A model generated the notes under the pieces. That model did not search any database, had not been told where the DNA came from, and saw nothing but the letters and a program-made list of their open reading frames with translations. A program made the translations under genes and the position numbers. This document shows, piece after piece, positions 15,844 to 27,146 of a stretch of 34,625 nt of DNA. The stretch's first letter is position 1; every line of letters begins with the position of its first letter. The stretch is from NCBI RefSeq assembly GCF_000152725.1, contig NZ_CH724131.1, positions 696,735 through 731,359 on the forward strand. Reading direction: 5' to 3'. This DNA is from Pseudooceanicola batsensis HTCC2597. Its GTDB lineage: Bacteria > Pseudomonadota > Alphaproteobacteria > Rhodobacterales > Rhodobacteraceae.

Positions 15844-15911
15844 GAATTGAAATTGTTGTTATGATGCCGCGGGCCGCGGGCCGCGCGCCTGCGTCAATGC
15901 GGGGGCAGGAT

Positions 15912-16394
15912 ATGAAATTTGCGATTGCGGTCATTCTGAGCATCTGGAGCGCCATGGCGCTGGCCGACGAGGGGCTTCCCCCCGTCCACGGCGATCCGCT
16001 CCTGACCGTGACCGTCCCCGACCGTACCATGATGCTGGATGCCGAGGGTATCCGCGCCCTGCCCGCCGATGAATTCACCACCACGACGATCTGGACCGAG
16101 GGGCCCCAGACCTTCCGGGGCCTGCGCGTCACGGACCTCCTCGACCGCCTGGGCGTTCGGGAGGGGACGCTGGAACTGACCGCGGCCAATGGGTACAGGA
16201 TCCTGATCCCGGTCGAAAAATTCCGCCCGGACGGGGCGCTCATCGCCTATGAGAGGAACGGCCGCCCGATGACCCTGCGCGACAAGGGGCCGCTCTGGAT
16301 GGTCTATCCCTATGACGCCGATCCCGCCTTCCGGAACGAGGTCACTTACGTCAACTCGATTTGGCAACTCGACCGGATCGCGATCCTTCCCTAA
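15912..16394 (+). CDS. Periplasmic sulfite-oxidase-fold protein without cysteine
   Basis: A 160-residue secreted protein. The signal peptide is MKFAIAVILSIWSAMALADE with cleavage near residue 19. The mature part matches the oxidoreductase molybdopterin-binding (Oxidored_molyb) fold: FRGLRVTDLLDRLGV, LTAANGYRILIPVEKF, ALIAYERNGRPM, DKGPLWMVYPYD. The whole protein contains no cysteine, so the ligand that binds molybdenum in real sulfite oxidases is missing, and it lacks the size of a catalytic subunit. It is more likely a ligand-binding or input protein than an enzyme. ATG 15912 leads directly into the signal peptide. The hybrid kinase gene begins 35 bases after its stop, so the two are probably one transcript. 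Confidence 0.75.
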   Translation: MKFAIAVILSIWSAMALADEGLPPVHGDPLLTVTVPDRTMMLDAEGIRALPADEFTTTTIWTEGPQTFRGLRVTDLLDRLGVREGTLELTAANGYRILIPVEKFRPDGALIAYERNGRPMTLRDKGPLWMVYPYDADPAFRNEVTYVNSIWQLDRIAILP

Positions 16395-16415
16395 GCTTTC
16401 CGCGGCGCATCTGAC

Positions 16416-16432
16416 AGGAGGGTGAGACGCTG
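16416..16432 (+). promoter_or_regulatory. Shine-Dalgarno sequence pointing to a CTG start codon
   Basis: AGGAGGG at 16416-16422 is the strongest ribosome-binding site in the region. Seven bases later comes CTG (16430-16432), in frame with the hybrid kinase. There is no ATG, GTG or TTG in this frame between the TGA at 16412 and a GTG at 16547. Starting at that GTG would cut the first transmembrane helix in half. Confidence 0.65.
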
Positions 16433-19060
16433 TTCCCCGAGGCCGCAAGCTCAGACGATTCGGCCGGCGCCCAGCCGAAGGGCGAAACCGTCCAAAGCCG
16501 ACGCGTCCGCAACTGGTTCAGGGTCTGCGCCCTGGGGCTTCTGGCCGTGCTCTCGATCCTCGTGGCCTACCTGATGATCGACGTGCGCGCCAAGCTGGCC
16601 CAACTCGCGGCGTCGCCGCAGGATACCATGCAGTGGAGCCTGGCGCAGTTCGAGGTGGAATACCTCGCCTTCGTCGTGGCGGCCGAGCAGGTCGCGGGCG
16701 CGCCCCGGCCCTCCGATGCAAAGGCCGCCCTGCCCGAACTTCGGCGGCGGTACGACATCCTCTACGCCCGCACGCAGACGCTGCGCGACAGCGTGATGTC
16801 GCGCCCCGCCATCGCCGGCACCGACATCGGCGAGGAGTTTTCCGCTCTGGCGCCGCAGATCTTCGCCATGGCGGACCAGATCGATGCGGCGGACACGGCC
16901 CTGATCGCGGCGGTGCCGGAGCTCACACCCCGCCTCGCCCGGTTGCGCGAGCCCGTGCGCCGCATCCTGACCTTCGGCAACCACACGCTCGCCGTGCAGG
17001 CCGACGCGACCCGGCAAGACATCGCCAGCGTGCTGACGCGGCTGGCGGCTGCCGTGGCCGTTCTTCTGGTGACACTGGCCACGATGACCCTTCTCTTCCG
17101 GCGCGAGGCCGGGGTCTCGGACCGGCAGATGCGCGAGAATCGGGCAACCTCGGCCCGGCTGGAGACGATATTCTCCACCTCGCGGGATGCCATCGTCGTC
17201 TTCGATCCGCAGGGCCGCATCCTGAGCATGAACCGGGCCGGCCAGCAGATGTTCGGCACGGGGGGCGACGCGCGTCAGGCGGCGCGGATCGACGACCTGC
17301 TGACCTCGGATACCGATGGCGTCGCGAAACCGGTTTCCGGTCGCGAACTGTTCGGAACCGCCGCCGCCGGCCTCAAGACGGGACTGCGTCTCAAGGGGCT
17401 GCGCAGCGATGGCCGCGCCTTTCCGGTCGAGATTTCCGTCGACACGGCCGCCCGGCCCGGGTCCGACATCTGCGTGGGTGTGATCCGCGACGTATCGCGC
17501 CAGGCCGCGGCCGAGGACGAGCTCAAGCAATCGCGGGACACGGCGCTCGCGGGCGAAAAGGCCAAGGCGCGTTTCCTGGGCGTGGTCAGCCACGAGATGC
17601 GTACGCCGCTCAACGGGATCCTCGGGACGGTCCAGCTTGTCGAAGACGAGATCGAGCGCAGCCCCGAGGACAGCAGCACCGTCCGCGACACCTATCTCCC
17701 GGTGCTCCGGAACGCCTCGCAGTCGCTACTGTCGCTGGTGGACGAGGTTCTCGATCTGACGCAGATCGAGGGGGGCGTGCGCCTCGCGGCCCGCCCCTTC
17801 GATCCCGGCGCTCTCGCCCGCGACCTCGTCCTGGCCGAGTCGGCCCGCGCTGCGGACAATGGCAACGAGATCACGCTGCGCGGCGATCGGGATGTCGGCC
17901 CGGTCATCGGCGATCCGGAACGGCTGCGGCAGGTTCTGGGCAACCTGCTGGCAAATGCGGTCAAGTTCACGCGCGACGGCCGGATCAGCCTCGAGATGCA
18001 TCGTGCCGGGGCGGATATCGTCGAATTCCAGATCAGCGACACCGGGTTCGGAATGTCGCGCGAGGAACTGGACACGGTCTTCGACGACTTCGTGCGGACC
18101 GGGGCGGCGGTCGAGAACCAGGTTCAGGGCACCGGGCTTGGCCTCGGCATCGCCCGCACCATCGTCGAGGCCATGGGAGGCGAGATCGGCGTCGAGAGCG
18201 AGGCGGGCGAAGGGTCGCTCTTCTGGGTCCGGCTGCCCCTTCCCGCCGCCGCCTTGCCGCCCTGTCCGTCGGAGAGCGCCGCGGGGTTCGAGGCGCCCCG
18301 CGGGGCCAGCATTCTCCTGGTCGAGGACAATGCGACCAACCGGTTCATCGCCCGGCGGATGCTTGAAAACGACGGCCATACCGTGGTCGAGGCGGTCGAT
18401 GGAGAGGACGGGGCGGAGAAGGCCATGCAGGCGGGGTTCGACATGATCCTGATGGATGTCTCTATGCCGGTCATGAACGGAATCTCCGCCGCGCAGCATC
18501 TGAGGACCCGCCCCGGACCGAACCGGACCACGCGGATCGTGGCCCTGACCGCACATGTTTCGGAAGGTCTGGATAGCGAACGGACCCAGAGCGTGATGGA
18601 CGCGGTTCTGCACAAGCCGCTGGACCGCGACCTCCTGCGCCGCGAAATCGCCCTTGCCACCGGCGTGCCGATGCCGGCGGACGGCGCGGCGACTCCGCTG
18701 GCTGCGTCCGCCTTCTACGGGATGGACGCGGACACGGCCCTGCGCCTCTCGCAGGCTTTCGTTGCCGAAACCGACAAGACGCTGCCCCGCCTTCTCGACC
18801 GCGCACGCGCGGAGGGCCGCCTGCCCGACGCCGCGCTGGCGGAAGAGCTTCATGCACTGGCCGGGGCCGCCGCCAGCCTCGGCATCAGCCGGCTGCACGA
18901 GCGCCTGATCCGTGCCGAAGCGGCCGAACGCCACGGCGACACGGCAGAGACGATCCGACTGACCTCGGACCTGAGCGCCGACTGGCCCCGGCAGCGGGCC
19001 CTGCTGCTGTCTGCCGGACGCAGCGGCACGGATCGTGCGACCTCGCCACAGGAGGCGTGA
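16430..19060 (+). CDS. Hybrid sensor histidine kinase with REC and Hpt domains
   Basis: Read from CTG 16430 this is an 876-residue membrane kinase. Order: acidic N-tail; basic RRVRNWFR then TM1 (about 32-52); periplasmic helical sensor (about 53-204); TM2 (206-223); PAS (about 243-355); HisKA with H388 (VVSHEMRTPLNG); HATPase with N509, DTGFGM at 537-542 and GTGLGLGIA at 567-575; REC (about 626-740) with D676 and K729; and a C-terminal Hpt with H808 (ELHALAGAAASLG). Phosphate would pass H388 to D676 to H808 and then to a separate regulator, presumably the NarL-type protein nearby. The layout is that of ArcB/TorS-like kinases. The only oddity is the start codon; a substituted ATG or a sequencing error cannot be excluded. 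Confidence 0.9.
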   Translation: MFPEAASSDDSAGAQPKGETVQSRRVRNWFRVCALGLLAVLSILVAYLMIDVRAKLAQLAASPQDTMQWSLAQFEVEYLAFVVAAEQVAGAPRPSDAKAALPELRRRYDILYARTQTLRDSVMSRPAIAGTDIGEEFSALAPQIFAMADQIDAADTALIAAVPELTPRLARLREPVRRILTFGNHTLAVQADATRQDIASVLTRLAAAVAVLLVTLATMTLLFRREAGVSDRQMRENRATSARLETIFSTSRDAIVVFDPQGRILSMNRAGQQMFGTGGDARQAARIDDLLTSDTDGVAKPVSGRELFGTAAAGLKTGLRLKGLRSDGRAFPVEISVDTAARPGSDICVGVIRDVSRQAAAEDELKQSRDTALAGEKAKARFLGVVSHEMRTPLNGILGTVQLVEDEIERSPEDSSTVRDTYLPVLRNASQSLLSLVDEVLDLTQIEGGVRLAARPFDPGALARDLVLAESARAADNGNEITLRGDRDVGPVIGDPERLRQVLGNLLANAVKFTRDGRISLEMHRAGADIVEFQISDTGFGMSREELDTVFDDFVRTGAAVENQVQGTGLGLGIARTIVEAMGGEIGVESEAGEGSLFWVRLPLPAAALPPCPSESAAGFEAPRGASILLVEDNATNRFIARRMLENDGHTVVEAVDGEDGAEKAMQAGFDMILMDVSMPVMNGISAAQHLRTRPGPNRTTRIVALTAHVSEGLDSERTQSVMDAVLHKPLDRDLLRREIALATGVPMPADGAATPLAASAFYGMDADTALRLSQAFVAETDKTLPRLLDRARAEGRLPDAALAEELHALAGAAASLGISRLHERLIRAEAAERHGDTAETIRLTSDLSADWPRQRALLLSAGRSGTDRATSPQEA

Positions 19061-19197
19061 CCCGGCCGCAGAACACGCCCCCGGCCGGCGAGGCCGCTTC
19101 GATCAGCGATATCGCGAGGGCGGTGCGCCGCGGATCGCCACGGCGCCGCACTGGGCAGAGGGTTCGGCCGACCGGTCGCAGTCAGGCCGCCGCCGGA

Positions 19198-20418
19198 TCA
19201 GGCGAAAAGTTCGTGCGCCAGGTCCAGCGCCTCGATCAGCACGTCCACCTCGGCCCGCGTGTTGTACATGCCGAACGAGGCGCGGCAGGTCGCCGACAGT
19301 CCGAGGTGTTCCATCAGGGGGCCGGTGCAATGCTGGCCGGCCCGCACCGCCACGCCCTTCTTGTCGAGGATGGTCGAGATGTCATGCGCATGGGCCGGAC
19401 CCTCCAGTGTGAACGAGAAGATCGCGCCCTTGCCCGGCGCGGTCCCCTGCAGCCGCAGCCAGTTCAGCCCGTCGAACCTCTCCGTCGCGTAGGCGGCGAG
19501 ATCGGCCTCGTGAGCGGCGATGTTCTTCATGCCGACGCCCTCGAGATAATCCAGCGCCGCGCCCATGCCGATGGTCTGCACGATGCCCGGCGTCCCCGCC
19601 TCGAACTTCATCGGCGGTTCCGCCCAGGTCACGTTGTCCCGGGTCACTTCGCGGATCATGTCGCCGCCGCCTATGAAGGGCCGCATCTCGGCCTGCCGCT
19701 CGGCACGGGCGAAAAGCGCGCCCGATCCTGACGGACCATAGAGCTTGTGGCCGGTGATGGCGTAGAAGTCGCAGCCGATCTGCCGGACATCGACCGGACG
19801 GTGGACCGCCGCCTGCGATCCGTCGATGACGGTGACGATCCCCTTGTCGCGCGCGGCCTCGCAGATGGCGCGGACGTCGACGACGGTTCCCAGGACGTTC
19901 GACAGATGGGTGACGCAGACCATGCGGGTCTTCGGTCCCATGGCGTCGATCACCTTCTGCGGGTCGAGGGACCCGTCGGGCTCGATCTCCACCCATTTCA
20001 GCACCACGCCCTGGCGTTCCCGCAGGAAATGCCACGGCACGATGTTGGCGTGATGCTCCATCACGGTGAGGATGATCTCGTCCCCCGCCTCGAGCCGGGG
20101 GGCGGCCCAGCCGTAGGAGATCAGGTTCAAGGCTTCGGTGGTGCCGGTCGAGAAGATGATCTCGTCCTCGGAGCCGGCATTGAGGAAACGCGCGACCTTG
20201 CCCCGGACGGATTCGTATTTTTCGGTGGCGAGGTTGGACAGGAAATGCAGCCCGCGGTGAACGTTGGCATATTCCTCGGCATAGGCGCGGGTCACCGTGT
20301 CGATGACCGCCTGCGGCTTCTGGGCCGAGGCGCCGTTGTCCAGGTAGACCAGCGGCTTGCCATTCACCTCGCGGGACAGAATGGGAAAGTCGGACCGGAT
20401 CGCATCGACATCGTACAT
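19198..20418 (-). CDS. sufS: Cysteine desulfurase SufS
   Basis: A 406-residue PLP enzyme that takes sulfur from cysteine as a persulfide for Fe-S cluster assembly. The PLP lysine is K225 (ITGHKLYGPSG), the cofactor-stacking histidine lies in EHHANIVPW (from 121), and the catalytic cysteine is C364 in RAGQHCTGPLMEHLG, on the short loop of group II desulfurases. The length is standard for SufS. It overlaps the upstream membrane gene by one base (TGATG) and is the last suf gene visible. The 137 bases to the convergent kinase gene show no clear terminator. No sufE or sufU follows, so its sulfur acceptor must be encoded elsewhere. Confidence 0.96.
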   Translation of the reverse strand: MYDVDAIRSDFPILSREVNGKPLVYLDNGASAQKPQAVIDTVTRAYAEEYANVHRGLHFLSNLATEKYESVRGKVARFLNAGSEDEIIFSTGTTEALNLISYGWAAPRLEAGDEIILTVMEHHANIVPWHFLRERQGVVLKWVEIEPDGSLDPQKVIDAMGPKTRMVCVTHLSNVLGTVVDVRAICEAARDKGIVTVIDGSQAAVHRPVDVRQIGCDFYAITGHKLYGPSGSGALFARAERQAEMRPFIGGGDMIREVTRDNVTWAEPPMKFEAGTPGIVQTIGMGAALDYLEGVGMKNIAAHEADLAAYATERFDGLNWLRLQGTAPGKGAIFSFTLEGPAHAHDISTILDKKGVAVRAGQHCTGPLMEHLGLSATCRASFGMYNTRAEVDVLIEALDLAHELFA

Positions 20419-21002
20419 CACAATTCTCCCGGAGGTGGACCGAGCCCGAGGGCGGCGGACAGGACCGACATGATCAGGATCGTGGCGATGAAGGTCATCA
20501 CCAGCGTCCCCAGCCCCTTGAGCGTTTCGAACCCGTGGCCGGCGGCGATGAAGACGATGAGGATCCAGAGGCCCCATATGCCGACGACCATGGCCACCAG
20601 CCAGCCGATCGCCGGGCTGATCAGGGAAATGAACGAGATCGCGACCTGCGCCAGCAGCCGAAGCCCCTGGAGCCAGACCGTGATCTTGAGCATGTCGGCC
20701 ATGTCCCCGGCCCCGCCGAGCATCCGGCCGGATATGCGCAGCAGATACGCCATGGCCGCAAGGATCGACAGGACGATCACCGCGATCAGCAGGGGCGACT
20801 CGGCCATGGTCTGCGGCACCAGTCCCGCCTCGGCCGCGCCGGGCAGCAGCAGGCCGTAATACAGGCTGTTGAGCACGCCGATCAGCGCCAGAGCGGTCCA
20901 CAGCACGCCCGTGGGCAGCCGGAAGCCGACGATCTTGCGGGCCGCCTCGCCCGGCGAGACGACCGTCTCGATGACCAGTGATCTGACCTCTTCCGCCGTC
21001 AT
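20418..21002 (-). CDS. YIP1 family membrane protein (second of a pair)
   Basis: A 194-residue protein. A cytoplasmic N-terminal helix (MTAEEVRSLVIETVVSPGEAARKIVGF) is followed by about five hydrophobic segments: TGVLWTALALIGVLNSLYYG, LLIAVIVLSILAAMAYLL, two around residues 105-155 and one near 165-188. This fits the YIP1 domain. It sits inside the suf operon, overlapping the preceding gene by 4 bases (ATGA) and sufS by one, so its translation is coupled to both. Similar pairs occur in suf operons of Rhodobacterales, but no function is established. The C-terminus is cytoplasmic-like and short. Confidence 0.78.
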   Translation of the reverse strand: MTAEEVRSLVIETVVSPGEAARKIVGFRLPTGVLWTALALIGVLNSLYYGLLLPGAAEAGLVPQTMAESPLLIAVIVLSILAAMAYLLRISGRMLGGAGDMADMLKITVWLQGLRLLAQVAISFISLISPAIGWLVAMVVGIWGLWILIVFIAAGHGFETLKGLGTLVMTFIATILIMSVLSAALGLGPPPGEL

Positions 21003-21484
21003 GACCGGCCCCTTTCTGCCGCTACGAGCCCGGCCAACCAGAACCACAGAAACACGCCGAGTGCCAGCAGTCCCGTCAGCGCGCTCTGCGGACCCGTGCC
21101 GGCGAAGCCCTGCATCAGCCCGTTCAGCAGAAAGACGGGCCCGGCGGCGAGCAGAGCCCAGAACAGGGCCATCCGCGCGGAATGATGGTCCGCCCGGCCG
21201 CCGATCAGCCGGGCGACGAGGTGGCTGATCCCCGCCAGGGCGTAGAGGATGAGCGGCAGGATGAAGACCAGCGCCAGCAGGGCGCCGCCCATCAGCATGT
21301 TCAGCTCGGTGCCGCTCTCGTGGGATTCGCGCGCCAGTCGCGGCCATTGCGCCACGAACAGCAGGCCGCAGCCCGCCATCAGGATCGCGAGGGCGCGGTC
21401 CTCTCTCTGCCCGCCAGAGAGCCGGCGGCGCAGAACGCTCCCCGGCCCCCGATAGGTCCTGACGATGTCGCCCATCACCGACAT
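20999..21484 (-). CDS. YIP1 family membrane protein (first of a pair)
   Basis: A 161-residue protein starting MSVMGDIVRTYRGPGSVLRRRLSGGQREDR and then about four transmembrane segments (from residue 31, 62-95, 103-125 and 137-156), the layout of small YIP1 proteins. It probably forms a complex with the next gene's product. ATG 21484 overlaps the sufD stop by one base; ATG 21475 is an alternative start three codons later. The location between sufD and sufS suggests a membrane role linked to Fe-S cluster supply, but that is inference. Confidence 0.76.
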   Translation of the reverse strand: MSVMGDIVRTYRGPGSVLRRRLSGGQREDRALAILMAGCGLLFVAQWPRLARESHESGTELNMLMGGALLALVFILPLILYALAGISHLVARLIGGRADHHSARMALFWALLAAGPVFLLNGLMQGFAGTGPQSALTGLLALGVFLWFWLAGLVAAERGRS

Positions 21485-22784
21485 CAGGCGCGGCGGCGCT
21501 CCAGCCAGGCTTCGAGCCGGGTCAGGATTTCCCCGGCCAGAGCCTCGTCCTCGATCTCCTGCACCGCCTCGGCGAGGAAGGCGAGCGTCAGCAGGTCCGT
21601 GGCCCGATCCTCGGGCACACCGCGCGAGCGGAGGTAGAACAGCGCCTCCTCGTCGATCGCGCCCGATGTCGACCCGTGCGAACATGCCACGTCGTCGGCA
21701 TAGATCTCGAGCTCGGGCTTGGCGAGGAACTGGCTGTCGCCATCCAGCAGAAGCGACTGGCTGATCTGATAGCCGTCCGTCTTCTGCGCGCCTTCCCTGA
21801 CCAGGATCTTGCCCTGGAACACGCCCGTCGCGCCGTTGCGCAGCACCTTCTTGAAGACCTGCCGGCTTTCGCAGTTCACCGCGTCGTGCGTGACGAAGAC
21901 CGTGTCGTCGTGGTGGAAATCGCCATCGCCGACACAGGCGCCCGCGACATGGGCCACGGCATCGTCGCCGGTCAGGTCGATCACGCAGTCGTTCCGCGTC
22001 AGCCGGCCGTTCGCGGTCAGGGTGAAGCTCTTGAAGACGCTCTCCTGTCCGAGCCGCGCGAAGATATGGGTGGCGGCCTGCCGCTCGTGATCCCGCCCCT
22101 GCGCACGGACATGGTGGAAGGCCGCGCCGTCGGCGATGTCGACCTCCATCACCTTGTTGAACCGTGCGGCCGCGGGACCGTTCTCGAGCAGCGTGAAATC
22201 GGCGCCCGGGTCCAGCTTGATCACGTGGTGCAGCATGGCGTCCGCCGTGCCGTCCCGCCGCTCGTAGGCGATCGAGACGGGCCTGTCCGCCTTGCCGGTG
22301 ACGTGGATCAGCACGCCGTCATCCGCGAAGGCGGTGTTCAGCGCCGCCAGTGGCCGGGAGACGGGCGCCTGCCCGTTGGCCTCCAGCGTGCCGTAAAGCG
22401 ACTTTGCCCAGTGGATATCGGCCTCGGCCGCCTTCGCCAGCCTCTCGATGCGGACGCCGGCCAGATCCGGCGCGTCCGAGGCGTCGGCGTCGAAGACACC
22501 GTCCACGAACACCAGCCGCACCCGGTCGATCTTCTGGAAGATGGGCGTCTCCTCGGCGGCAAAGAGCGCGGCTTCGCTCGGCTCGGGCGCGGTCAGCGCC
22601 TCGGGGCGGGTGAACTTCCAGTACTCGTCCCGCGCATGCGGCAGGCCCGACTGGACGACGCGGTCGAGCGCCGAAGCGCGCGCCGCCGCAGTCCATCCGG
22701 TGTCGCTGATCGGGCCGAGCGCCTCGAGCCGCGCCGCGGTCGCATCCTGTTTCTGCTGTGCGTGCGTCTGTCTTGCGATGGCCA

Positions 22785-22785
<1 letters not shown>
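21484..22785 (-). CDS. sufD: Fe-S cluster assembly protein SufD
   Basis: A 433-residue scaffold subunit that pairs with SufB to form the SufBCD complex. The C-terminal right-handed beta-helix and helical tail are recognisable: LEIYADDVACSHGSTSGAIDEEALFYLRSRG, with H370 equivalent to the SufD histidine near the cluster-building site. The N-terminal helical region (about 1-100) is variable. The start at 22785 overlaps the sufC stop by one base (TGATG). The order sufC-sufD is conserved. Confidence 0.95.
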
Positions 22786-23540
<755 letters not shown>

Positions 23541-23561
23541 CGTCAGTCCTTTCTCGGCCCC

Positions 23562-24164
23562 TCAGAGCGGGGCGCATGTCAGTTCGATCACCCGGAGCAG
23601 CCGGTCGCTGGGGACAGGCGTCGGGGAAATGTCGAAAACGGCCATCCGGCCGATGATCTCGGGCGTGCCGAGAAACTCTTCCACCGCGTGGTAGGCCCCG
23701 CGCGGCACGTAATCGTCGAACAGCAGCGTCAGCGGTTGCCGTGTCCGGAAGGCGCAGGCCAGGGCGCATCCCGCGCGGAACCGCCCGTCCACCAGCACCA
23801 CGTCCGGAGCGATGTCCCGGTCCCAGACGGCAAGCGGATAGGCCGGAAAGAGCGCCCAGGCCGACGCGTCGGCCGGGTGGCCCCAGTCCCGGGTCGGGCC
23901 GATATCCGCATGGATCAGCTCGACCGGGCTCCGGCCGGGGTTCAGGGCGAACCAGGCCCGCATCATCCGGGCCCAGTCGGCATCGCTCTCGACGCTCACC
24001 ACCTGCTTGCCCGGCAGTTCAGAAGCCAGAACGGTCGATCCGCCCGAGCCGTATTCCAGGATGGCCCGCGCCTCGCCATAGGCGGTGCGCAGCGCCGCGG
24101 CTTCCGCCTCGGGCATGGTCAGCTCGGGGCGCGCGACGCCTCGGGAGAGTGCCTGTGCCGACAT
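23562..24164 (-). CDS. Class I methyltransferase-like protein in suf operon
   Basis: A 200-residue soluble protein. The segment ILEYGSGGSTVLAS (about 35-48) is a SAM-type glycine-rich loop, VVSVESDADW supplies the acidic residue after strand 2, and VVLVDGRFRAGCAL and LLFDDY follow as later strands. Substrate unknown. Proteins like this accompany suf genes in Rhodobacterales, as I recall, but I know of no experimental role. Its ATG follows directly after the TAG of ybjQ, so the genes are tightly coupled. Confidence 0.75.
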   Translation of the reverse strand: MSAQALSRGVARPELTMPEAEAAALRTAYGEARAILEYGSGGSTVLASELPGKQVVSVESDADWARMMRAWFALNPGRSPVELIHADIGPTRDWGHPADASAWALFPAYPLAVWDRDIAPDVVLVDGRFRAGCALACAFRTRQPLTLLFDDYVPRGAYHAVEEFLGTPEIIGRMAVFDISPTPVPSDRLLRVIELTCAPL

Positions 24165-24479
24165 CTACTCGATGACCACCGCCGTTCCGGAGACCGACAC
24201 CATCAGCATGCTGTCGCCCACCACCTCGTAGTCGAGATCGACACCCACCACCGCGTTGCCCCCGGCCGCGCGCGCCCGCTCCTCGAGTTCGGCGAAGGCC
24301 GTCCGCCGCGCGTCGAGAAGCTTGGCCTCGTAGGCCCCGGACCGGCCCCCGACGATGTCGGTGATCCCGGCAAAGAAATCGCGGACGACATTCGCCCCCA
24401 TGATCGCCTCGCCCACCACGATCCCGCGGTAGCTGGTGATGCGCTTGCCTTCGATGTTGTTGGTCGTCGTGATTATCAT
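24165..24479 (-). CDS. YbjQ/UPF0145 family protein
   Basis: A 104-residue protein of the YbjQ family, often labelled heavy-metal-binding domain. [51 protein letters not shown] and [19 protein letters not shown] are typical; members form pentameric rings in crystal structures, and their function is unsettled. I choose ATG 24479 because AAGGGG lies 7 bases upstream; the GTG at 24485 is too close to it. It lies 43 bases after sufB and abuts the methyltransferase-like gene. Confidence 0.88.
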   Translation of the reverse strand: MIITTTNNIEGKRITSYRGIVVGEAIMGANVVRDFFAGITDIVGGRSGAYEAKLLDARRTAFAELEERARAAGGNAVVGVDLDYEVVGDSMLMVSVSGTAVVIE

Positions 24480-24522
24480 CGGCACGCCCCTTGTCTGTCA
24501 GATCGGCATCGCGACGGCGCGG

Positions 24523-26055
<1,533 letters not shown>

Positions 26056-26069
26056 CTCGATGTCCTTCC

Positions 26070-27113
26070 TCACGCGGCGCGCGCGCGATGCTTCTCTCTC
26101 TGCGCCAGCCATGCCTCGGCAAAGCGCGTGATTTCCTCTTCGGTCGTGCCGGGGCCGAGCGACACGCGGATCGCGCTCCCGGCGGCGGCCTCGTCGTATC
26201 CCATGGCCCGCAGCACCCGGCTCTCGCGGACCTTGCCGCTGGAACAGGCCGAGCCCGCGGAAACCGCGAACCCCTTCAGGTCCATCTGCATGACCTGCGT
26301 CTCGCCCTTCCAGCCGGGGCTGATCAGGCAGGTCGTGTTGGGCAGGCGCGCGGCCCCTTCGCCCGCGATCTCCACCTCCGGCGCCGCCTGGCGGAGACGC
26401 TGCTCCAGCCCGTCGCGAAGGTCCGCGATCCGCGCCCAGGCGCCGCTCCCGAGCTCCCGCTCGGCCGCCTCGGCCGCCGCCCCGAAACCGGCGATGCCGA
26501 TCACGTTCTCGGTGCCGGCGCGGCGTCCCATTTCCTGGCCGCCGCCGGTCAGCAGGGCCGCCAGCTCGGTGCCGCGCCGCATCACCAGCGCCCCGACGCC
26601 CTTCGGGCCTCCGATCTTGTGAGCCGATATAAGCGCCATGTCGCAGCCGATCCAGTTGAACGCCACGGGAATCTTGCCGAACGCCTGCGTCGCGTCGCAG
26701 ACCGCGAGACCCGCCGGCAGGTCCTGGACGACCCCGGTTTCGGAATTGGCCAGCTGGAGCGCGCTCCGCGCTGGCTCCGCCGGGCGCGCCCGGCCGGCCC
26801 GATCGACCGGCAGATCCCCGCTCACGTGGCTCGCCACCGCGTCATGTTCCACCGCCGCGCCCAGCAGGTCGCGGCCGGCCAGCGCCAGCGCCGCCGCCTC
26901 GGTGGCGCCCGAGGTAAAGACGATGTCCGCCCCCTCCGCGCCGAAGGCCGCGGCCACCTGCGCCCGTGCGCGTTCGATCAGCGCCTTGGCCGCGCGCCCC
27001 TCGGCATGCACGCTCGAGGGATTGCCCGCCACGTCCATCGCCGCGGTCATCGCCGCCCGCGCCTCCGCCCGCAGCGGCATCGTCGCGTTGTGATCCAGAT
27101 AGACCCGGCTCAT
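26070..27113 (-). CDS. Compact group I cysteine desulfurase (NifS/IscS-like)
   Basis: A 347-residue PLP enzyme with the class V aminotransferase fold. LDHNATMPL and GNPSSVH open the sequence, the PLP-stacking His is in EHDAV (near 90), the PLP Asp and Gln are in CDATQ, the Schiff-base lysine is K166 ([10 protein letters not shown]), and the persulfide cysteine is C290 (SAGSACSSG). It is about 55 residues shorter than E. coli IscS; much of the loss lies between the His and NSETG (about 17 residues) and before CDATQ (about 8). All catalytic residues remain. It is a second desulfurase in the same operon as sufS. The start ATG 27113 follows a hairpin-rich leader. Confidence 0.9.
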   Translation of the reverse strand: MSRVYLDHNATMPLRAEARAAMTAAMDVAGNPSSVHAEGRAAKALIERARAQVAAAFGAEGADIVFTSGATEAAALALAGRDLLGAAVEHDAVASHVSGDLPVDRAGRARPAEPARSALQLANSETGVVQDLPAGLAVCDATQAFGKIPVAFNWIGCDMALISAHKIGGPKGVGALVMRRGTELAALLTGGGQEMGRRAGTENVIGIAGFGAAAEAAERELGSGAWARIADLRDGLEQRLRQAAPEVEIAGEGAARLPNTTCLISPGWKGETQVMQMDLKGFAVSAGSACSSGKVRESRVLRAMGYDEAAAGSAIRVSLGPGTTEEEITRFAEAWLAQREKHRARAA

Positions 27114-27146
27114 GCCGCGCCCCCGCTTCTTTGGTCCTGCAAGTAT

